A stretch of 64,000 bases of DNA from Proteles cristata cristata (taxonomy: Eukaryota; Chordata; Mammalia; Carnivora; Hyaenidae), in the NCBI GenBank assembly GCA_017311185.1, contig JAESUZ010004910.1, forward strand, positions 310,001-374,000. Reading direction: 5' to 3'. Positions 11,590 to 23,789 of this stretch are shown here, piece after piece; within the stretch, counting starts at the first letter, position 1, and every line of letters begins with the position of its first letter. Both the position numbers and the translations under genes were made by a program. The notes under the pieces were generated by a model. The model was not told the DNA's origin. It saw only the letters and a list, made by a program, of their open reading frames with translations, and searched no databases.

Positions 11590-11815
11590 AAAAGCAATAA
11601 TGATAATAATATTTAGCACTTAGGTTCTAGGCACAGTGGTTTGGGCTTTATTTACATTATCTTTTTCAAACTATAACAAAGGAACTATTATGATTTCTGT
11701 TTTAAAGATAAGAAAATTAAAGCTTAGAGAGGCTAATGATTTGCCTAAGATCACACAGCTTATAAGGAAGCTAAACAAGAATGTGAATTCTGCTCTTTGA
11801 TTCTACTGTCCACAC
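11590..11815 (-). mobile_element. MIR SINE (reverse)
   Basis: Reading forward, 'AAGATAAGAAAATTAAAGCT', 'GAGAGGCTAATGATTTGCC' and 'AAGATCACACAGCTTATAAG' are the reverse complement of the MIR core, preceded by the reverse of the MIR 3' part. Confidence 0.8.
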
Positions 11816-11967
11816 ATCGTATCCTGAAGAACTTGAGAAATGTAATAGGCATTACCACCTACCCATAAAAGGAGAGTACAGGCATTCTAATCATGAATTA
11901 TAAGTGTTGAAGTTAATAGGCAGAAAAATGTAATATATAGGAGAATACATTCTAGGTAATTGGAAAA

Positions 11968-12190
11968 TCTGACTCTTGATTTCAGCTCAGGTCATGATCC
12001 CAGGGTTGTGAGATCAAGCCTGGCATCAGGCTCCATGTTGCAAGTGGAGCCTGTGTAAGGTTCTCTTTCTCTCTCTCTGCCTCTCTCCCACTCATGCATG
12101 TGTACACATTCCCTCTCTCTCTCAAAAAAAGAAAAAAGAAATGAAAAGGAAGAGGAAAAAAGAACAAAAAGAAATGAAAACACAATCTGA
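11968..12190 (+). mobile_element. Older CAN SINE lacking its head
   Basis: Starts in the tRNA-like region ('TCTGACTCTTGATTTCAGCT'), continues through 'GCTCCATGTTGCAAGTGGAG', a CT-rich block and an A/G-rich tail that runs on to about 12190. The sequence between the two boxes is unlike the main cat-type copies here and suggests the older carnivore subfamily. The first 28 or so bases are missing. Confidence 0.8.
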
Positions 12191-12740
12191 GAAATATTTA
12201 GATAATTTGATACTCAACCCTTTCTATACTGGGCCAAAAGTCCTTAAAAAGGCCAATGAGGCTTCAAATGCTGTAATACCCCACTGGCTGTCCTGGGGTG
12301 CCTATGTTATTTTCCTGAATAGGCACAGCTCTAATATAAAGAGGCAAAGAGAAATGGACAATCAAGGCTCTGGGCTATCAAGTATATTTACATTCCTATA
12401 AATTTCAGTTTTAGGAAAGACCTATTCAAATATAAGCATCAGGTAAGTGCTTAACACATTTGACTTTAGGAAGCTGAATTAAAAGCCAGGGTCACGTATG
12501 CAAAGTTATTTAAGCTAGGCAGGATAGTCATCTACGTGGTGAAATTTAAGGAATACAGAAGACTCTCCTACTTGAAATATTTTCTGCTCTCACTTAATGT
12601 CTTCATTATACGTTGTCACACAGATCAGAATCTCTGTTAGATACTGATTTTGGAAACTCAAATGACAATACGTGCCATTCACTCGTTAGTGTTAATTAGC
12701 ATAATCCTATTATTTTGCTTTCCAACAGAAGTGGGAGTTT
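12191..12740. other. No gene or named repeat
   Basis: No recognisable feature. An 86-codon frame (12141-12401 +) begins inside the SINE tail and has no motif. Confidence 0.45.
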
Positions 12741-12921
12741 CTAGTCATTCTTAGTCCTGGTTGCACATTAGAAGCACCTAGGGATATTTTAAAAACAATG
12801 CCAATGTCTGGGTTCCAGTCCTAGAGATTTGTGGTTCCGGGTAACCTAGGGACCAGGCATTAGTGTATTTTGCCAGCTTTCAAGATGCTCCTAGTATATG
12901 CCAGGCTTAAGAGTCACCAGC
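12741..12921. mobile_element. MER5A-like non-autonomous hAT element
   Basis: Begins 'CTAGTCATTCTTAGTCCTGG' and 'TTGCACATTAGAAGCACCTA', the MER5 left half, then 'CAATGCCAATGTCTGGGTTC', and ends with the imperfect reverse complement near 'GAGTCACCAG'. Length is about 180 bp, as expected. Confidence 0.8.
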
Positions 12922-12984
12922 ATAGACATTCTGCCTTCTGTAAAGAGAAAAAATGTTTACTAGTCCTGTTCATATTTTCTGTGT

Positions 12985-13070
12985 TTCTAGCACGAGACAG
13001 AAAACTCTCTTACACCTGAAATGAATATAACATTGTATATTAATGATACTTCAGTTAAAAAAAAATTTGT
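12985..13070 (+). mobile_element. LINE-1 3' terminal fragment
   Basis: The last part of an L1 3' UTR is visible: 'CTTACACCTGAAATGAATAT', 'AACATTGTATATTAATGATA' and a short A tail. This is the same type of terminus as at 5570-5622 and 43215-43290. Confidence 0.7.
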
Positions 13071-13144
13071 TATAATACTTGTTCACTTGAAGAACTATAC
13101 AATACAATACAAAGGTAAGTTCTCCTAAGTGACAGAAGAAACAT

Positions 13145-13262
13145 TTTCCTATACATTTTTATATTCTCAGAATTTAGCACAATTCCAAGCACATAGTAGG
13201 TACTAAGCAAATGAGTAATATTTATTAAGTAGATGAATAAATGAATGTATGAATGATGATAG
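13145..13262 (+). mobile_element. L2/MIR-type 3' end
   Basis: 'CACAATTCCAAGCACATAGT', 'AGGTACTAAGCAAATGAG' and a closing 'GAATAAATGAATGTATGAAT' follow the shared L2/MIR 3' end. Confidence 0.6.
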
Positions 13263-14639
13263 TAACTGGAATTCATAGAGAATGCAGCCTAATGATTATA
13301 AGGCAAAAACAAAAGGCATTCCTGGGCTTTTTTCCCTAAAGTTGCCATTGTCTTTATGAAATTAATAATCATATTTCTAATTCTTTTTTGTCACTTGTCC
13401 TTGGATCTGATACTAAAACTGCTTTTAAAAAAATCCTTCATTAACTATCAGTTAAAACTCTATTAGAGTCAAGTAAGAATATGGGAAGACCACACACAAC
13501 TTGCACTCATCCACCTTTTCCTGGATTGTAGTTTTACATTTGATTCCTATTTCAGAAAGATGGGTGTTGGGAAGCCACATAGATAACAGGCTGTAGGATT
13601 TCAACTTTAACCTGAAAATGAAGAAGAAAACAAAAGAAGGAATATCATCTTTAAGTTAGCCTTGATATTATTAGCATTCCTGGTGCTGAGATCATTTTCT
13701 GCCTAGAGAATCAACCAACGGAGGCTTTTTTCCAGGTTTTGGGGTTGGGTGGGGGAAGTCAGTTACTGAACTGTACCTGTATAACCTTTACTGTAGAGTA
13801 TAACTTGTACTCATGAAACACAGACAAGATAAAAGCCCTTGTCACTACCACCAACATCTGGCTATGAACCATAGTTGAGCTAGCTAAGTATGGGCTTCTC
13901 TGTAGCCAGAAAGGATATATTTGTTGAAGTCTGTGATATTCCAATTAATCTTACTTCATCTCCTTTCATTTTCAGAGAGCAGCTGTGAGTTTCCAGGACT
14001 TCTTATAGAGTAAGCATGCATATCCTTTGGGTTTACTTCTAGATTTTCCCAATGAGTGTCACTTGGATACATGCTTTTGTATCCCTTCTTCCAGTAAAAT
14101 CTGGGATCCTCTGGACAGAAAGAAAAGTTAACAGCAAGGTGGTTAGATAAATTTTCTAGGTGCTATCTATGCCAGCAAGACTCTGTACTCTAGAATAATT
14201 TCTTAGAATATCTTGGCATTAATACACATATCACAGAGAACTTCATTCACTGACTTATACCTTCCTAAAGTGACTTTACCACTATACCATTTACTCATAG
14301 GCGTTTTAATAAATCATACCCTTAGAGGCTGGTTTTTGGATCTACTACATATGTATGTTGGTTATAGTATAAAGCAGAAAACAATCCAGGAAAGAGCAGA
14401 CTTTCAGTTCTCAATGGGTAGGAAGCCTTGGTAAACATTAAGATCATTGGCTTTGAGCTCAAATGATTTAGATAAACAAAGTTCTGCCCAAGGTAGAACT
14501 GCTCTCTACTTTTCCTCCGGTATTTCAATTAATTGGTGCCACTTTCTAGAAGTCAGATTTCAACCCAGATGAATTCATTCTACTCTTCACGGTCATCGAG
14601 TTATCTAGACTATTGTTGAAGTAGGGAGACCACACTTAA
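13263..14639. other. No gene or named repeat
   Basis: Apparently unique sequence. Short frames (13759-13944 -, 14213-14434 +, 14322-14528 -) overlap or lack motifs. A G-rich patch lies at 13736-13758. Confidence 0.5.
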
Positions 14640-15150
14640 GAAGATGTTTAAGAGAACATCCTGGTGCAGACTGCCAGCCGCCTATTTTACATCTAATCTA
14701 CCCTTTTTTGTTATTGAAAGAATCCTGCCTTTATTCAGGGTAGCGTGGAAACGTTGTTTGAAAATTACATTTCCTTGCCTCCTTTACATTAGAGTTAAGC
14801 ATGTGGCATGGTTGTGCCGAAGTAGAAGCTGCTGTTAATGTGTCCAAAAGAAGTCCTTAAAGGTGGAAGTTGATTCAGGAAGTAGGCACCCTGATTGCTT
14901 TAGACCCTTCTAATTTTTCCTGCCTTGGGAATAGGGATACAACAGTCAACCAAATGGGTACCTCTAAGCCCTGAGGATGAGAATCACATCCTCAGGATGG
15001 CAGAAGGTCTTGGGACTCTGAAGAATTTGCTGAATCATCATGGTGGCTGTGAGCTATCTATTGTAGGATTTCTTTTACGTGAGAGGAAATATACCCCTTT
15101 CTGTTTTCAGAGAAACAGAAGCCTGTTACTTGTGGCTAAATACAGTTTCT
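14640..15150 (+). mobile_element. Unclassified old interspersed repeat, LTR-like
   Basis: Phrases such as 'ATTTTTCCTGCCTTGGGAAT', 'TTTCTTTTACGTGAGAGGAA' and 'GCCTGTTACTTGTGGCTAAA' recall a common mammalian repeat whose end carries an AATAAA-like signal and a 'CACTGTTATTT' block. I cannot assign it securely. Boundaries are uncertain. Confidence 0.4.
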
Positions 15151-15581
15151 AAATGAAATAAGCTCTGTTCCAAAGTTTATAATGCATAACATTAGAGAAC
15201 TTGAAATCCTGTCATTTGAGAAAGGTTGGAGGAACTGGGAATTTGTGTCTGCAAAATGAAGGGTATGGAGAATGTAGAAAATATATTCAAATATATGAGC
15301 CACTGACATATGAAGAGACATAGAAGCCAAAATAGGAAAGATGGGTGCAAGCAAAAGAAGCAGATTTTCAGCACAACCTAAATGATCGTTCCAATAACCA
15401 AAACTGGCTCCTCATGGATAGGGTTGCCACCACTGGAGAGGTTCAGGTATTAGGATGAATGTCTGCTTCATGAGAACAGGGTAGAGGAGATGAAAACACT
15501 GAATGAGACAGCTGGGAAGGGTGATGTTTACTTAATTTTCCACATCTGACCTAGAGAGTCTGTGAATCTATGAGTCCCTAA
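15151..15581. other. No gene or named repeat
   Basis: Unique-looking sequence up to the target site of the next SINE. Two overlapping minus-strand frames (15136-15374) have no motif. Confidence 0.5.
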
Positions 15582-15595
15582 TACTCAATTTTCTT

Positions 15596-15623
15596 TTCTT
15601 TTTTTTTAATGTTTTATTTATTT

Positions 15624-15661
<38 letters not shown>

Positions 15662-15835
15662 CAGCGTGAGCAGGGGATGGTCAGAGATAAAGGGATACAC
15701 AGAATCCGAAGCAGGCTCCAGGCTCTGAGCTAACTGTCAGCACAGAGCTCAACACGGGGCTCAAACCCACGAACTGTGAGATCATGACCTGAGCTGAAGT
15801 TGGCCGCTTAACTGACTGAGCCACCCAGGTGGCCC
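15596..15835 (-). mobile_element. CAN SINE with perfect 14-bp target duplication
   Basis: A complete reverse copy of the 'AGAAATAAATAAAACATT' tail type, with the CT block grown into a GA repeat (15626-15660). The flanks 'TACTCAATTTTCTT' occur at 15582-15595 and 15836-15849. Head and box B are recognisable. Confidence 0.95.
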
Positions 15836-16029
15836 TACTCAATTTTCTTAAATACAAGAAATAATAACTGAGCACCTATGAAGTAGATTTTATTGCTTTG
15901 CTTTGTTTATTGTATTTATTCCATCTAAGATGTATATTACTTATAGGCCACTTCCAAAGTTCATTTGGAAGTGTATTGTTTGTCAGAATTTTTACAGATT
16001 CACTTGCAGCTAGGACAATCTAACCATTA

Positions 16030-16255
16030 TTTATATACACTTGCTGCATCTTTGCCACATGTTGGGCACTGAGCTACATGCTTTAAATTTATTATCTATA
16101 ATTTCAAAACAACCCTATTAGAAATGTAGTATTATTACTTCCCCAATCATAGGAGAAAAATAAGGCAAAAAGTTTAAATAATTTTTCAAGATCACTTAGC
16201 TAAGGGTGATGCCAGAATGAAACTCAGCAATTAGACTTCAGAATCCCTTGATGAA
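16030..16255 (-). mobile_element. MIR SINE (reverse)
   Basis: 'CACATGTTGGGCACTGAGCT', 'ATAATTTCAAAACAACCCTA', 'AGATCACTTAGCTAAGGG' and 'GATGCCAGAATGAAACTCAG' are the reverse complement of MIR in the right order. Confidence 0.75.
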
Positions 16256-19079
16256 CATATTATACTCTATGCCTACTCCATAACTGGCTTCAAAAGACAT
16301 ATCCATGTAAGGGTCATAAGAAACTTGCAAGTGAATTATAGGTACTCTAAAATCAAACTATAAATTATAGAAGCAAATGCCCTGTATTTTGTATATTTCT
16401 TTAGCAATACATTTTCTTTCATATTTAATGTCATTTTACCCTTATCTATAAATATCACATTGTGAAAAACAAATTTGGAATAATACACGTTAAAATGGCA
16501 TATGGCAGCTATGTGACAAAAGTCAATATTTAGTACCTGGATAAATTGGTGAAGAGTTATGAGACCAGCTTTTCTCTACAAACAGCTACAATGACCTTCA
16601 TGAGGGTGGAAGAAGCCCCAATAGAAACGTGAATCTTTTTCCACCAATAAATGAGTGGACACTCACAAAGTAGAAAATCTCAAAAGTGTAAGCAGGCAAT
16701 AATTTTTCACAATAAATCAAATAAAATTAAAAAGCCACATGCCAATTTCATACCTGAAAAGCAAAACATCTCTTTTGCGAACAATTCAAACTTCTATATT
16801 GCTAATGTAAAAATATGAATTGTATAAGTTGACACATCATAATTATTTCATGGTAGATCATTATTAGGATTTATAATTTGTCCTTTAAAAGCTGAAATAC
16901 CTGCTTAATTATTTAAAAGAAAAAAGTCACTGACATTACAACTAGACAAACTAAACTCTAATTATTAAGCACCTGTTTACTCTAACCCATTTCCATCTAG
17001 TTTTATTTTTAAGTTTTTTTGAGTGTTATCCTGTTTTGCCACTTGTTCTGATATATTCTGATGCTGTCCTATTATGATTCTTGTCTTGATCGGTAATGAT
17101 AAACTCAGGACTGGAACTTTGAAATCACTGACTTCCAACATGGCCAAATATATGACACATGTTCCATCTCCCTTGGGCACAAAAGCCTAGTGCATTTCAC
17201 CTCTCTCACCACGGATACCATCCTATTTAGCTCAGCCTGAACCATGCTGACTACAGACATTGAAAGCCCAATGAGCCGTTATAATAGTCTTCCCTTTTCT
17301 GACAATCAATGTGCACCAAGTGATCAAGTAGTTAAATGAAATATACTTCATTTAGAATAGGTCTAAAAGCTTCAGGAGCAAAGGGGGAGAGAAAGAGAGA
17401 GAGAATGAGAGAGAAAGACACTGAGAGAGAGGTAACATTTGTAGAAATTAAATAAAGGAGAAGCCAAGAATGCATGATAATGTCTATCATATTTAGCAGG
17501 TAAGTTTACGGTGTGAACAGCAAAGAGCAGAAAGCCAGGAGGAAGCCCTTCTCACTGACTTCAAAGATAGATAACTTGCTTTGGTGATTTGCCTCCTGGA
17601 ATGAGTTGCCCGGACTGTTGCCACCAAGGGGCTACTGTGGGCTGAGCCTGAAAGCCAGGAAACTGCTTCTTCTTGGACTCAAATAGTGTATCTCTGCACA
17701 CAGCTGCTCTGTGCCACTGAACTCCTTGCCCAGGAGAGTAACCAGAGAAGTGGTAGTTTTCTTTGGAGATTGGGCATTAGTCTTTCTTTGCTCCCATAAG
17801 ATAACCCAGCAGGTGCTTTTCTTTGGTCTGATTATTAGCAAACAGAAAAGGGTTATGTTTTCCTAAGCTACCAACAAGCCAAGAGTTTGTGTGGCTACCA
17901 CGGCTGCCAAGTGATTTTCTGGGGACAAAATAAAATAACAGGCAGGAGAGAAGTCAAGTCAGCCCAGGATCCAGCATTGCTAATATCCTGAGAGGGGAGG
18001 AAAAATCAATGCTCTGACTGTGTTTGCTCCACATTCCAACTAGGCATTTTCAACCTTTCTCTTGACCATGAGCAGGTTAAAAATGAGTATGCTGGCACAT
18101 GTGAACAAATGCTCACCCCAAGTTTTATGTTATAGACAATAACTCTTCAGTTAGTCAGAACTAATCACTCCAACAACTCAGAGACTTCGGAAACACAGCC
18201 GTACACCAAAGCCAATGTGTAAACACATCTTCTTGGGCAGCCAGAACACATGGCATGACATTCATCTCCCAAAGCTGGGACGGTTACTCCCAGGAAGGAC
18301 CGACAAACCTTTGCCCAGAGCCCGGCTCTTTCTAATGAAGACCTGGTTCTGAACAGTTTGGCTATTTGGTACCGCAGCCTGCAAACATTAGCACCACAAA
18401 AGTGAAGGGAGGTGTTCTGCCCAGGCAAGTGTACTGAGAGCAGTACAGACGCAGCTGTCCCTCAAAGAGATGGAGTCGATGGTACTACACAGGCAAACCC
18501 AAACTAGAACAACAACACAGGATAAACATTGCAGGATAGAATGATCTACCTACTTCAACAGCTTCCTTAATACAGTGCACTGTGCAGTAAAAGAAATCCC
18601 ATTTTAGTGACAATTCTAATTCATCAAGAAAAATACAAATGTCCAACACTTTGTTTCTGAAAGTAGTGGAGTTTTAATACCTTTTTAAATAAAGTTTTGG
18701 CACTTCAATAGGTAAAGTTCCATTTTCTGGAGCCTCTACTAATTACTGACTTTATTATATGTCAATATCTATCTTTAAGGGACATGGTCACTTTTCTAGG
18801 TGCCTAATATGTGGCCAGCACACAGCCAAGCCAGAAAATGGGAAAGTGGATGAAAGTGTCAAGTTCGGGTTTCTGCATGGTAAAACTGGCCGGTTTTGGG
18901 GGGTGGGGTGGATGGAGCCCTTAAAAAGGTAGATGTACTGAGAAGCTTACCCCAAACAGGGGTCTCACGCTTCTAAAACACTCTAGTGCCTCTTCTCTCA
19001 CCATGCACAACAGGGATCATGCTGCCAAAGTGAAGAGGGAGGGGCTTTTCTTCTTCACAAAGGACTTAGATTTGTAGCT
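16256..19079. other. Longest repeat-poor stretch; no gene recognised
   Basis: No SINE, L1 or DNA transposon is visible over 2.8 kb. A GA-rich patch lies at 17385-17432. From about 17520 to 18480 the sequence is more GC-rich and has scattered CpGs. Minus-strand frames at 16977-17180, 17632-17841 and 18165-18428 (67-87 codons) have no known motif. It could hold a conserved non-coding element, which only a cross-species comparison would show. Confidence 0.5.
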
Positions 19080-19219
19080 TGGAATCCTAGCTGGTCTTCA
19101 GATTATTTGTTAAGAAGGCAGATTTCCAGAATCCACTCTTGGACATGCTAGTTTGAGATATTTGGCGAGGACTCTGGAGTCTGCATTTTTTAAACCTCAG
19201 CCAGGTTTAAAACCACTGA
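19080..19219. mobile_element. MER5/MER20-like hAT element
   Basis: 'AAGGCAGATTTCCAGAATCC', 'GGAGTCTGCATTTTTTAAAC' and the end 'GGTTTAAAACCACTG' fit the short hAT-Charlie derived elements. Diverged, and the left end is indistinct. Confidence 0.55.
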
Positions 19220-20716
19220 TCTTGGATGCTACGGTTTGGGAGATGCTTTGAGCGCCTGGGCTTCTAGTTCAGTCAGCCACACCTCAAGAGATCTCTAATC
19301 CAAAGGGCAGTTGGTGCTGCTTCTGAGATGTGCTCCCATTTCTGGCTCCCACAGTGGACACAGAGAGCTCATACTCCCATAGGAGCCTAGTAAGATTCCT
19401 AGCTGGCACCCTAAGGAGTTCAAAGAGATAAGACAGAACAAGGAACATAAAACTAGCCATAACTGGTTGTTCTGTTATAAGGCAATGGATCTCCACTCAC
19501 CATCACCACCACCAGAAAGTGTTTCAAAGGAAATAAAAAGGAAACTGGATACTTTACTATATCTAAACCAGTTATGAGAAAAATAAAGTGGGGTGGGTTT
19601 TTTTGTTGTTTTTTTCCAGAAGCTGACACTGATGGTCAGAATGTTCCAACTCTAATCACTTTCAAACCTTCTGTCACTCTGCTTAATAATAGCACAAACT
19701 CACACTTAGGTACTGCTTAGCCTGTTTTGTCCTGAATCATTTATTTGGATATTCATACACTCTGTTTGGCTTTGTTATTTTCATCAGTTTAATTTTCCAC
19801 AGAAATACTATGGTCCCTCTTAACTGCACAGATTTTTTCAAATACAATCTCACATAGACCAGGTCTTTAAAATAAAATGAATCATTAGTAATGAATTTGA
19901 ATATACAACGCTGTCCAGCATGGGTAGAATCAAGTCTCGTTATGCTTCTTTGGCAATTCAGCTTCCAGAGTGTCTACTCATTACCTTGATGGTTTTTTCC
20001 ATTACATGGAAAGCAAACATTGATATCTCTGAGCACACAGAAAATTTCTTCTCCACAAACTAAGTAAGTTCTACTGTCAATGAGGCAATGTGTTTAACCT
20101 CTTCCCTTCTATTACTGCACAGGTAGCATGTAGTGTGAGAATAAAAGGAGGGAAGATATTTAATTGTACACTTTTCTGCACACTTCTTATTATGGCTGCT
20201 GGAAAAGATAAGGATAAAGATGCTATAGATTTGGCAATAGATGCTGCAAAATTTTCTACACAGTCATTCGGTTCTAACTCCTTAGAGGCTGTGATTCTGG
20301 CTATTCATCTTGGGCACCTATATACAGGTATGCCCAAAACATTAACAACAGCATTGGTATATTTGGGGCCCTATCCATTTTTTAGAAGTTTCCAGCCTTC
20401 TTTATCAAGTGACATTCTTTATATTCTTACTACATAGTAATAGCCTAAAATTAAGAGAACTAAAATTTTCTAGAACTTAGAAAGATTCCCAAACATAGTA
20501 CAGTATGAGTGTATGTTAGATGGGAAGGTAGGTTGGGATTAGGGGAAAAAGGAAAAATAAGAGTTTTCTGGAGTCAACTAAAATAAACTGTGAGTGGATT
20601 ATCTGAATAAAAATGAGAAATACTTACTATCTGTGCCTTTGACTAGTAGACATATTTTATATATAATCTAAATAATCTAAAAAATTCTCCCTTCTACATG
20701 CTATTTTGTCATCCTT
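19220..20716. other. No named repeat; one unidentified frame
   Basis: Apparently unique sequence. It contains an open frame of 115 codons (20090-20437 +), listed separately. A 70-codon minus frame (19284-19496) has no motif. Confidence 0.5.
20090..20437 (+). other. Unidentified 115-codon open frame
   Basis: An ATG frame whose central part reads 'GKDKDKDAIDLAIDAAKF' and then 'SLEAVILAIHLGHLYTG', less low-complexity than most chance frames here. No upstream promoter, splice context or family match is evident, and I recognise no domain. It may be a decayed gene fragment, an exon or chance. Confidence is for the frame existing, not for it being a gene. Confidence 0.2.
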
Positions 20717-20917
20717 CTTTTTTTTAAAATTTTTAACATTTTTATTTATTTTTGAGAGACAGAACACTAGCGGGGTAAGGACAAAGAGAGAGAGACACAG
20801 AATCTGAGTAAGCTTCAGGCTCTGAGCTGGCAGCACAGAGCCCAACATGGGGCTCAGGCCCACGAACCATGAGATCATGACCTGAGCTGAAGCTGGACAT
20901 TTAACCAACTGATCCTC
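20717..20917 (-). mobile_element. CAN SINE
   Basis: Reverse copy with 'CTCAAAAATAAATAAAAATG' type tail, 'GTGCTGCCAGCTCAGAGCC' and a diverged head ('GGATCAGTTGGTTAAATG'). Its first bases ('GGGGCGCCTGG' equivalent) are largely lost. No clear target duplication. Confidence 0.9.
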
Positions 20918-21099
20918 CTTACTTCTTAAAATATACTGCCTAAGGCTATATTTATAATACATTCATGGAGACATTACCCACATAGTCACTCAATAAATAC
21001 TTAATGAAAAAAGATTTCATTAAACACCATGTAAAAATTACAACCTCACATCCCAAGCACAGAAACAAAGAATTTCATTCGTTAAGAAAACTAAAATCT

Positions 21100-21290
21100 G
21101 TTACTGTACAGAGTACAGGCTTTGTAGTGAGCAGAACTGGGCTAAAATTCTTGTTAGCTTCTTACAAACAAACCTCAAACATTCAGCTCTGCCATCTATA
21201 AAATGGGATTAACACTATTTGCAAACTTGCTGTTAAGACTAGAAATAATATCTGTAAATCTCTAAGGATAGTATCTGAGTATGATTTTGA
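21100..21290 (+). mobile_element. MIR SINE
   Basis: 'GTACAGGCTTTGTAGTGAGC', 'TCTGCCATCTATAAAATGGG' and 'ATTAACACTATTTGCAAAC' follow MIR in order. A TGA triplet repeat (21288-21302) adjoins its end. Confidence 0.7.
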
Positions 21291-21302
21291 TGATGATGAT
21301 GA
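21288..21302 (+). repeat. (TGA)5 microsatellite
   Basis: Five TGA units followed by an imperfect unit, next to the MIR end. Confidence 0.8.
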
Positions 21303-21539
21303 TAATGAGTTTTCTTTAAGAGTACTACTGTGAGCAGAGTTACTGATTTTTATCATTTTATGTGTTCCAACTTGTTCTGTATCAGATAATCCTCCTATGG
21401 CTTTATTATTTTGTTTGACATAATTTCTCAGAAAAATAAAGCACCATATTCAGAAGGAGTAAGAAAATATATTCCAAAGTAAAATACAAATAATAGAAAA
21501 CATTTTAGAACATTACTTACTTCCACTATTTGGAACTTT

Positions 21540-21840
21540 ATTGAAGTCTTGTCTCTATCCATCAGATTTTTGGATTGTAAGGAACAGAAAGTTGAGTCAA
21601 AATAAATTTATTAGAAGGTATGGGGTAGCTCATACAACTGAAGGAAATGCTTTATAATCAGGAGTTGGAGGACGGAAGTAGGTCACTCTAGGGGTCAAGG
21701 AAGAGAAACTAAGGGACTATGTCTATGGCAATGTGGTCAGTACAGATGGAATCATGTTCTCATGCTTTGGGTAAGGGGGTACCTCATTGGATAGCTCCAC
21801 CCAAACAGGGTAATTTTACCTGGAAAAAGTAGGATAATTT
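21540..21840 (+). mobile_element. Possible unclassified interspersed repeat
   Basis: 'AAATAAATTTATTAGAAGG', 'AGCTCATACAACTGAAGG' and the following GC-richer block resemble a widespread mammalian repeat with a '...TTTATTGGCTCATGTAACTG' phrase. I cannot name it; it may be related to the copies at 37.7 and 46.6 kb. Confidence 0.35.
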
Positions 21841-22484
21841 AGCCAAAAGAAAAAAAAAGGTTTAATCCTTGAAGCTGAGCAGACAAAATCCACAGATGTC
21901 CACTATATTTGATAAAGCCATATGCTTGGCTCTGAAGGATGCATGTCTCTATTTCTAGTTGGCAAAATATTTTCTATTAGTGATAAGTGCCAACTAGCAT
22001 TTAGGAAGTCCAAAAATAAAATGCCTATGCTGCAGAAACTGAAGCTATATTTTATCTTCTATTATATATGTGGACAGGAATATAGCAATACTTAAATATA
22101 TGATAGCATGCTGATTTCAGGTATTAATAAAATGAAAAATCACATGTATTTACCAAAAAAAAATACTTAAAAGAAAATGTAAATTCAGTCAAGTTTAACT
22201 TTTTCTGACTCCACTAAGTCTAGGAACCATAAAGAGAGGAAATTCTTCCTCCATTACTCCAGGATTAGTGAGATAAACATTCTCCCAATCTCTTGTTAAG
22301 CCCCTGGTAAAATAATTCCTTCATTGATTTACTCAAATAAACAAGACTTCCACTGCCAGAGAGAAAAAGACCTTTCACTGTCCTGAGTACTTCCATTTCC
22401 AAAAAAAAAAAAACAAAAAACCAATTCTGATGTTTGACCTGGAAAAGGAAAAAAAAGCAGTTGCTGCCAATATATTATCATATT
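21841..22484. other. No gene or named repeat
   Basis: AT-rich sequence with nothing recognisable. Confidence 0.5.
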
Positions 22485-22620
22485 ATAATGTGAGGTTCCT
22501 GTAGGATATAGGAACCATATTTTACTGATCCTTATATCCGATGTTCCTAACACAGGGAGAGCACATTGAAGAAATGCAGACAAAATTTATTTTACAAATG
22601 AAAGAATAAATATTTGAACC
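22485..22620 (+). mobile_element. L2 LINE 3' end
   Basis: 'GAGGTTCCTGTAGGATATAG', 'TTATATCCGATGTTCCTAAC' and 'AAAGAATAAATATTTGAAC' correspond to the L2 3' end, strongly diverged. Confidence 0.5.
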
Positions 22621-22796
22621 TATTTTGAGAACATTTTTTCCAATCACAACCTGATTGTCATTACTGCCATATAAAGTATCTAGAAATGTGAAGAAACCTT
22701 AGAGTTTCCAACATAAAGAAAAATAACACAAAAGTCACATAAAGACAATACCCTTTAAGCTCAAGATGGTATTCATTCTTCGTTCAGTCAATAGCT

Positions 22797-23008
22797 TTTT
22801 TTTTTCTTAATGTTTATTTACTTTTGAGACAGAGAGTACAGAGCATGAGCAGGGGAGGGGCAATGAGAGAGGGAGACGCAGAATCCAAAGAGGCTCCTGG
22901 CTCTGAGCTGTCAGCACAGAGACCGATGCGGGGCTTGAACCCACCAATCGCGAGATCATGACCTGAGGCAAGTCCAACGCTTTACTGACTGAGCAATCAG
23001 GCACCCCC
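22797..23008 (-). mobile_element. CAN SINE
   Basis: Reverse copy from a T-rich end through 'GACAGAGAGTACAGAGCATG', 'CTCTGAGCTGTCAGCACAGA' and a degraded head ('GACTGAGCAATCAGGCACC'). No clear target duplication. Confidence 0.9.
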
Positions 23009-23789
23009 CTCCCTCTTTAATGTCTGCTATGTTCAGGTAAACAGGCAGCTGTTAAAGATCTAGATATGTAAATCAGAGCACAGGTGGCTTACACCCCATT
23101 CTCAGATTTCTACTGAAATGTTCAAAGGGTTATAAAAGACAAGCGAAAGTCAGCTTGAAATTAGAAACTGGGAAGATATCATTCACAAAGTAGAAAAACC
23201 TAGAGGAGTTTCAGCTATAGATAAAGTAGATCAGATAAAACGAGTAAGACAAGTAACTAAGGAACAACTCTCAAATTCTCCTGTGCATAGTCACTTACTT
23301 AGAGGGGCAGGATCTGATGACTAGGGATCTAAAACAGCCCAGAGGAAACACAGCCCTTAGGCTTCAATTTGCTGAGGTGGAACATTGGCATTTGAAAGGA
23401 GTATTTCTTGATGTCCCTGAACTCCGACAGAGGCCATACCAAGCAATAAGTCTACAGCTGGGAAGGAAGCAGAGCACAGGTGCAGTTTATATAAAGCACA
23501 AGGCAAGTTGGCTAAGAGACAGACAGTAAAGAAAGCTGGACCCAGAAATCCGACACCTGCACAGCACCTTCACCAAACATGGAGGGAAAAGTACACAGTC
23601 AACATGGCTCTGTTGGAGTACCCAGTGTCCACTGCATTTCTTTCTCCTCACAGGCTGTGACTTGGCTCTGTGGACCAATAGCATAACCGATATCAAGCTG
23701 CAGTCAAGGACACGAGCAGAAAGCTGGAGCCTAACCTAACTGTTTGTGAGCAATACCAAACATGGGTAGTCCACTGTTCACACAAAAAT
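23009..23789. other. No gene or named repeat
   Basis: The part 23300-23700 is more GC-rich and holds two opposed frames (70 codons + and 69 codons -) without motifs. Confidence 0.45.
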
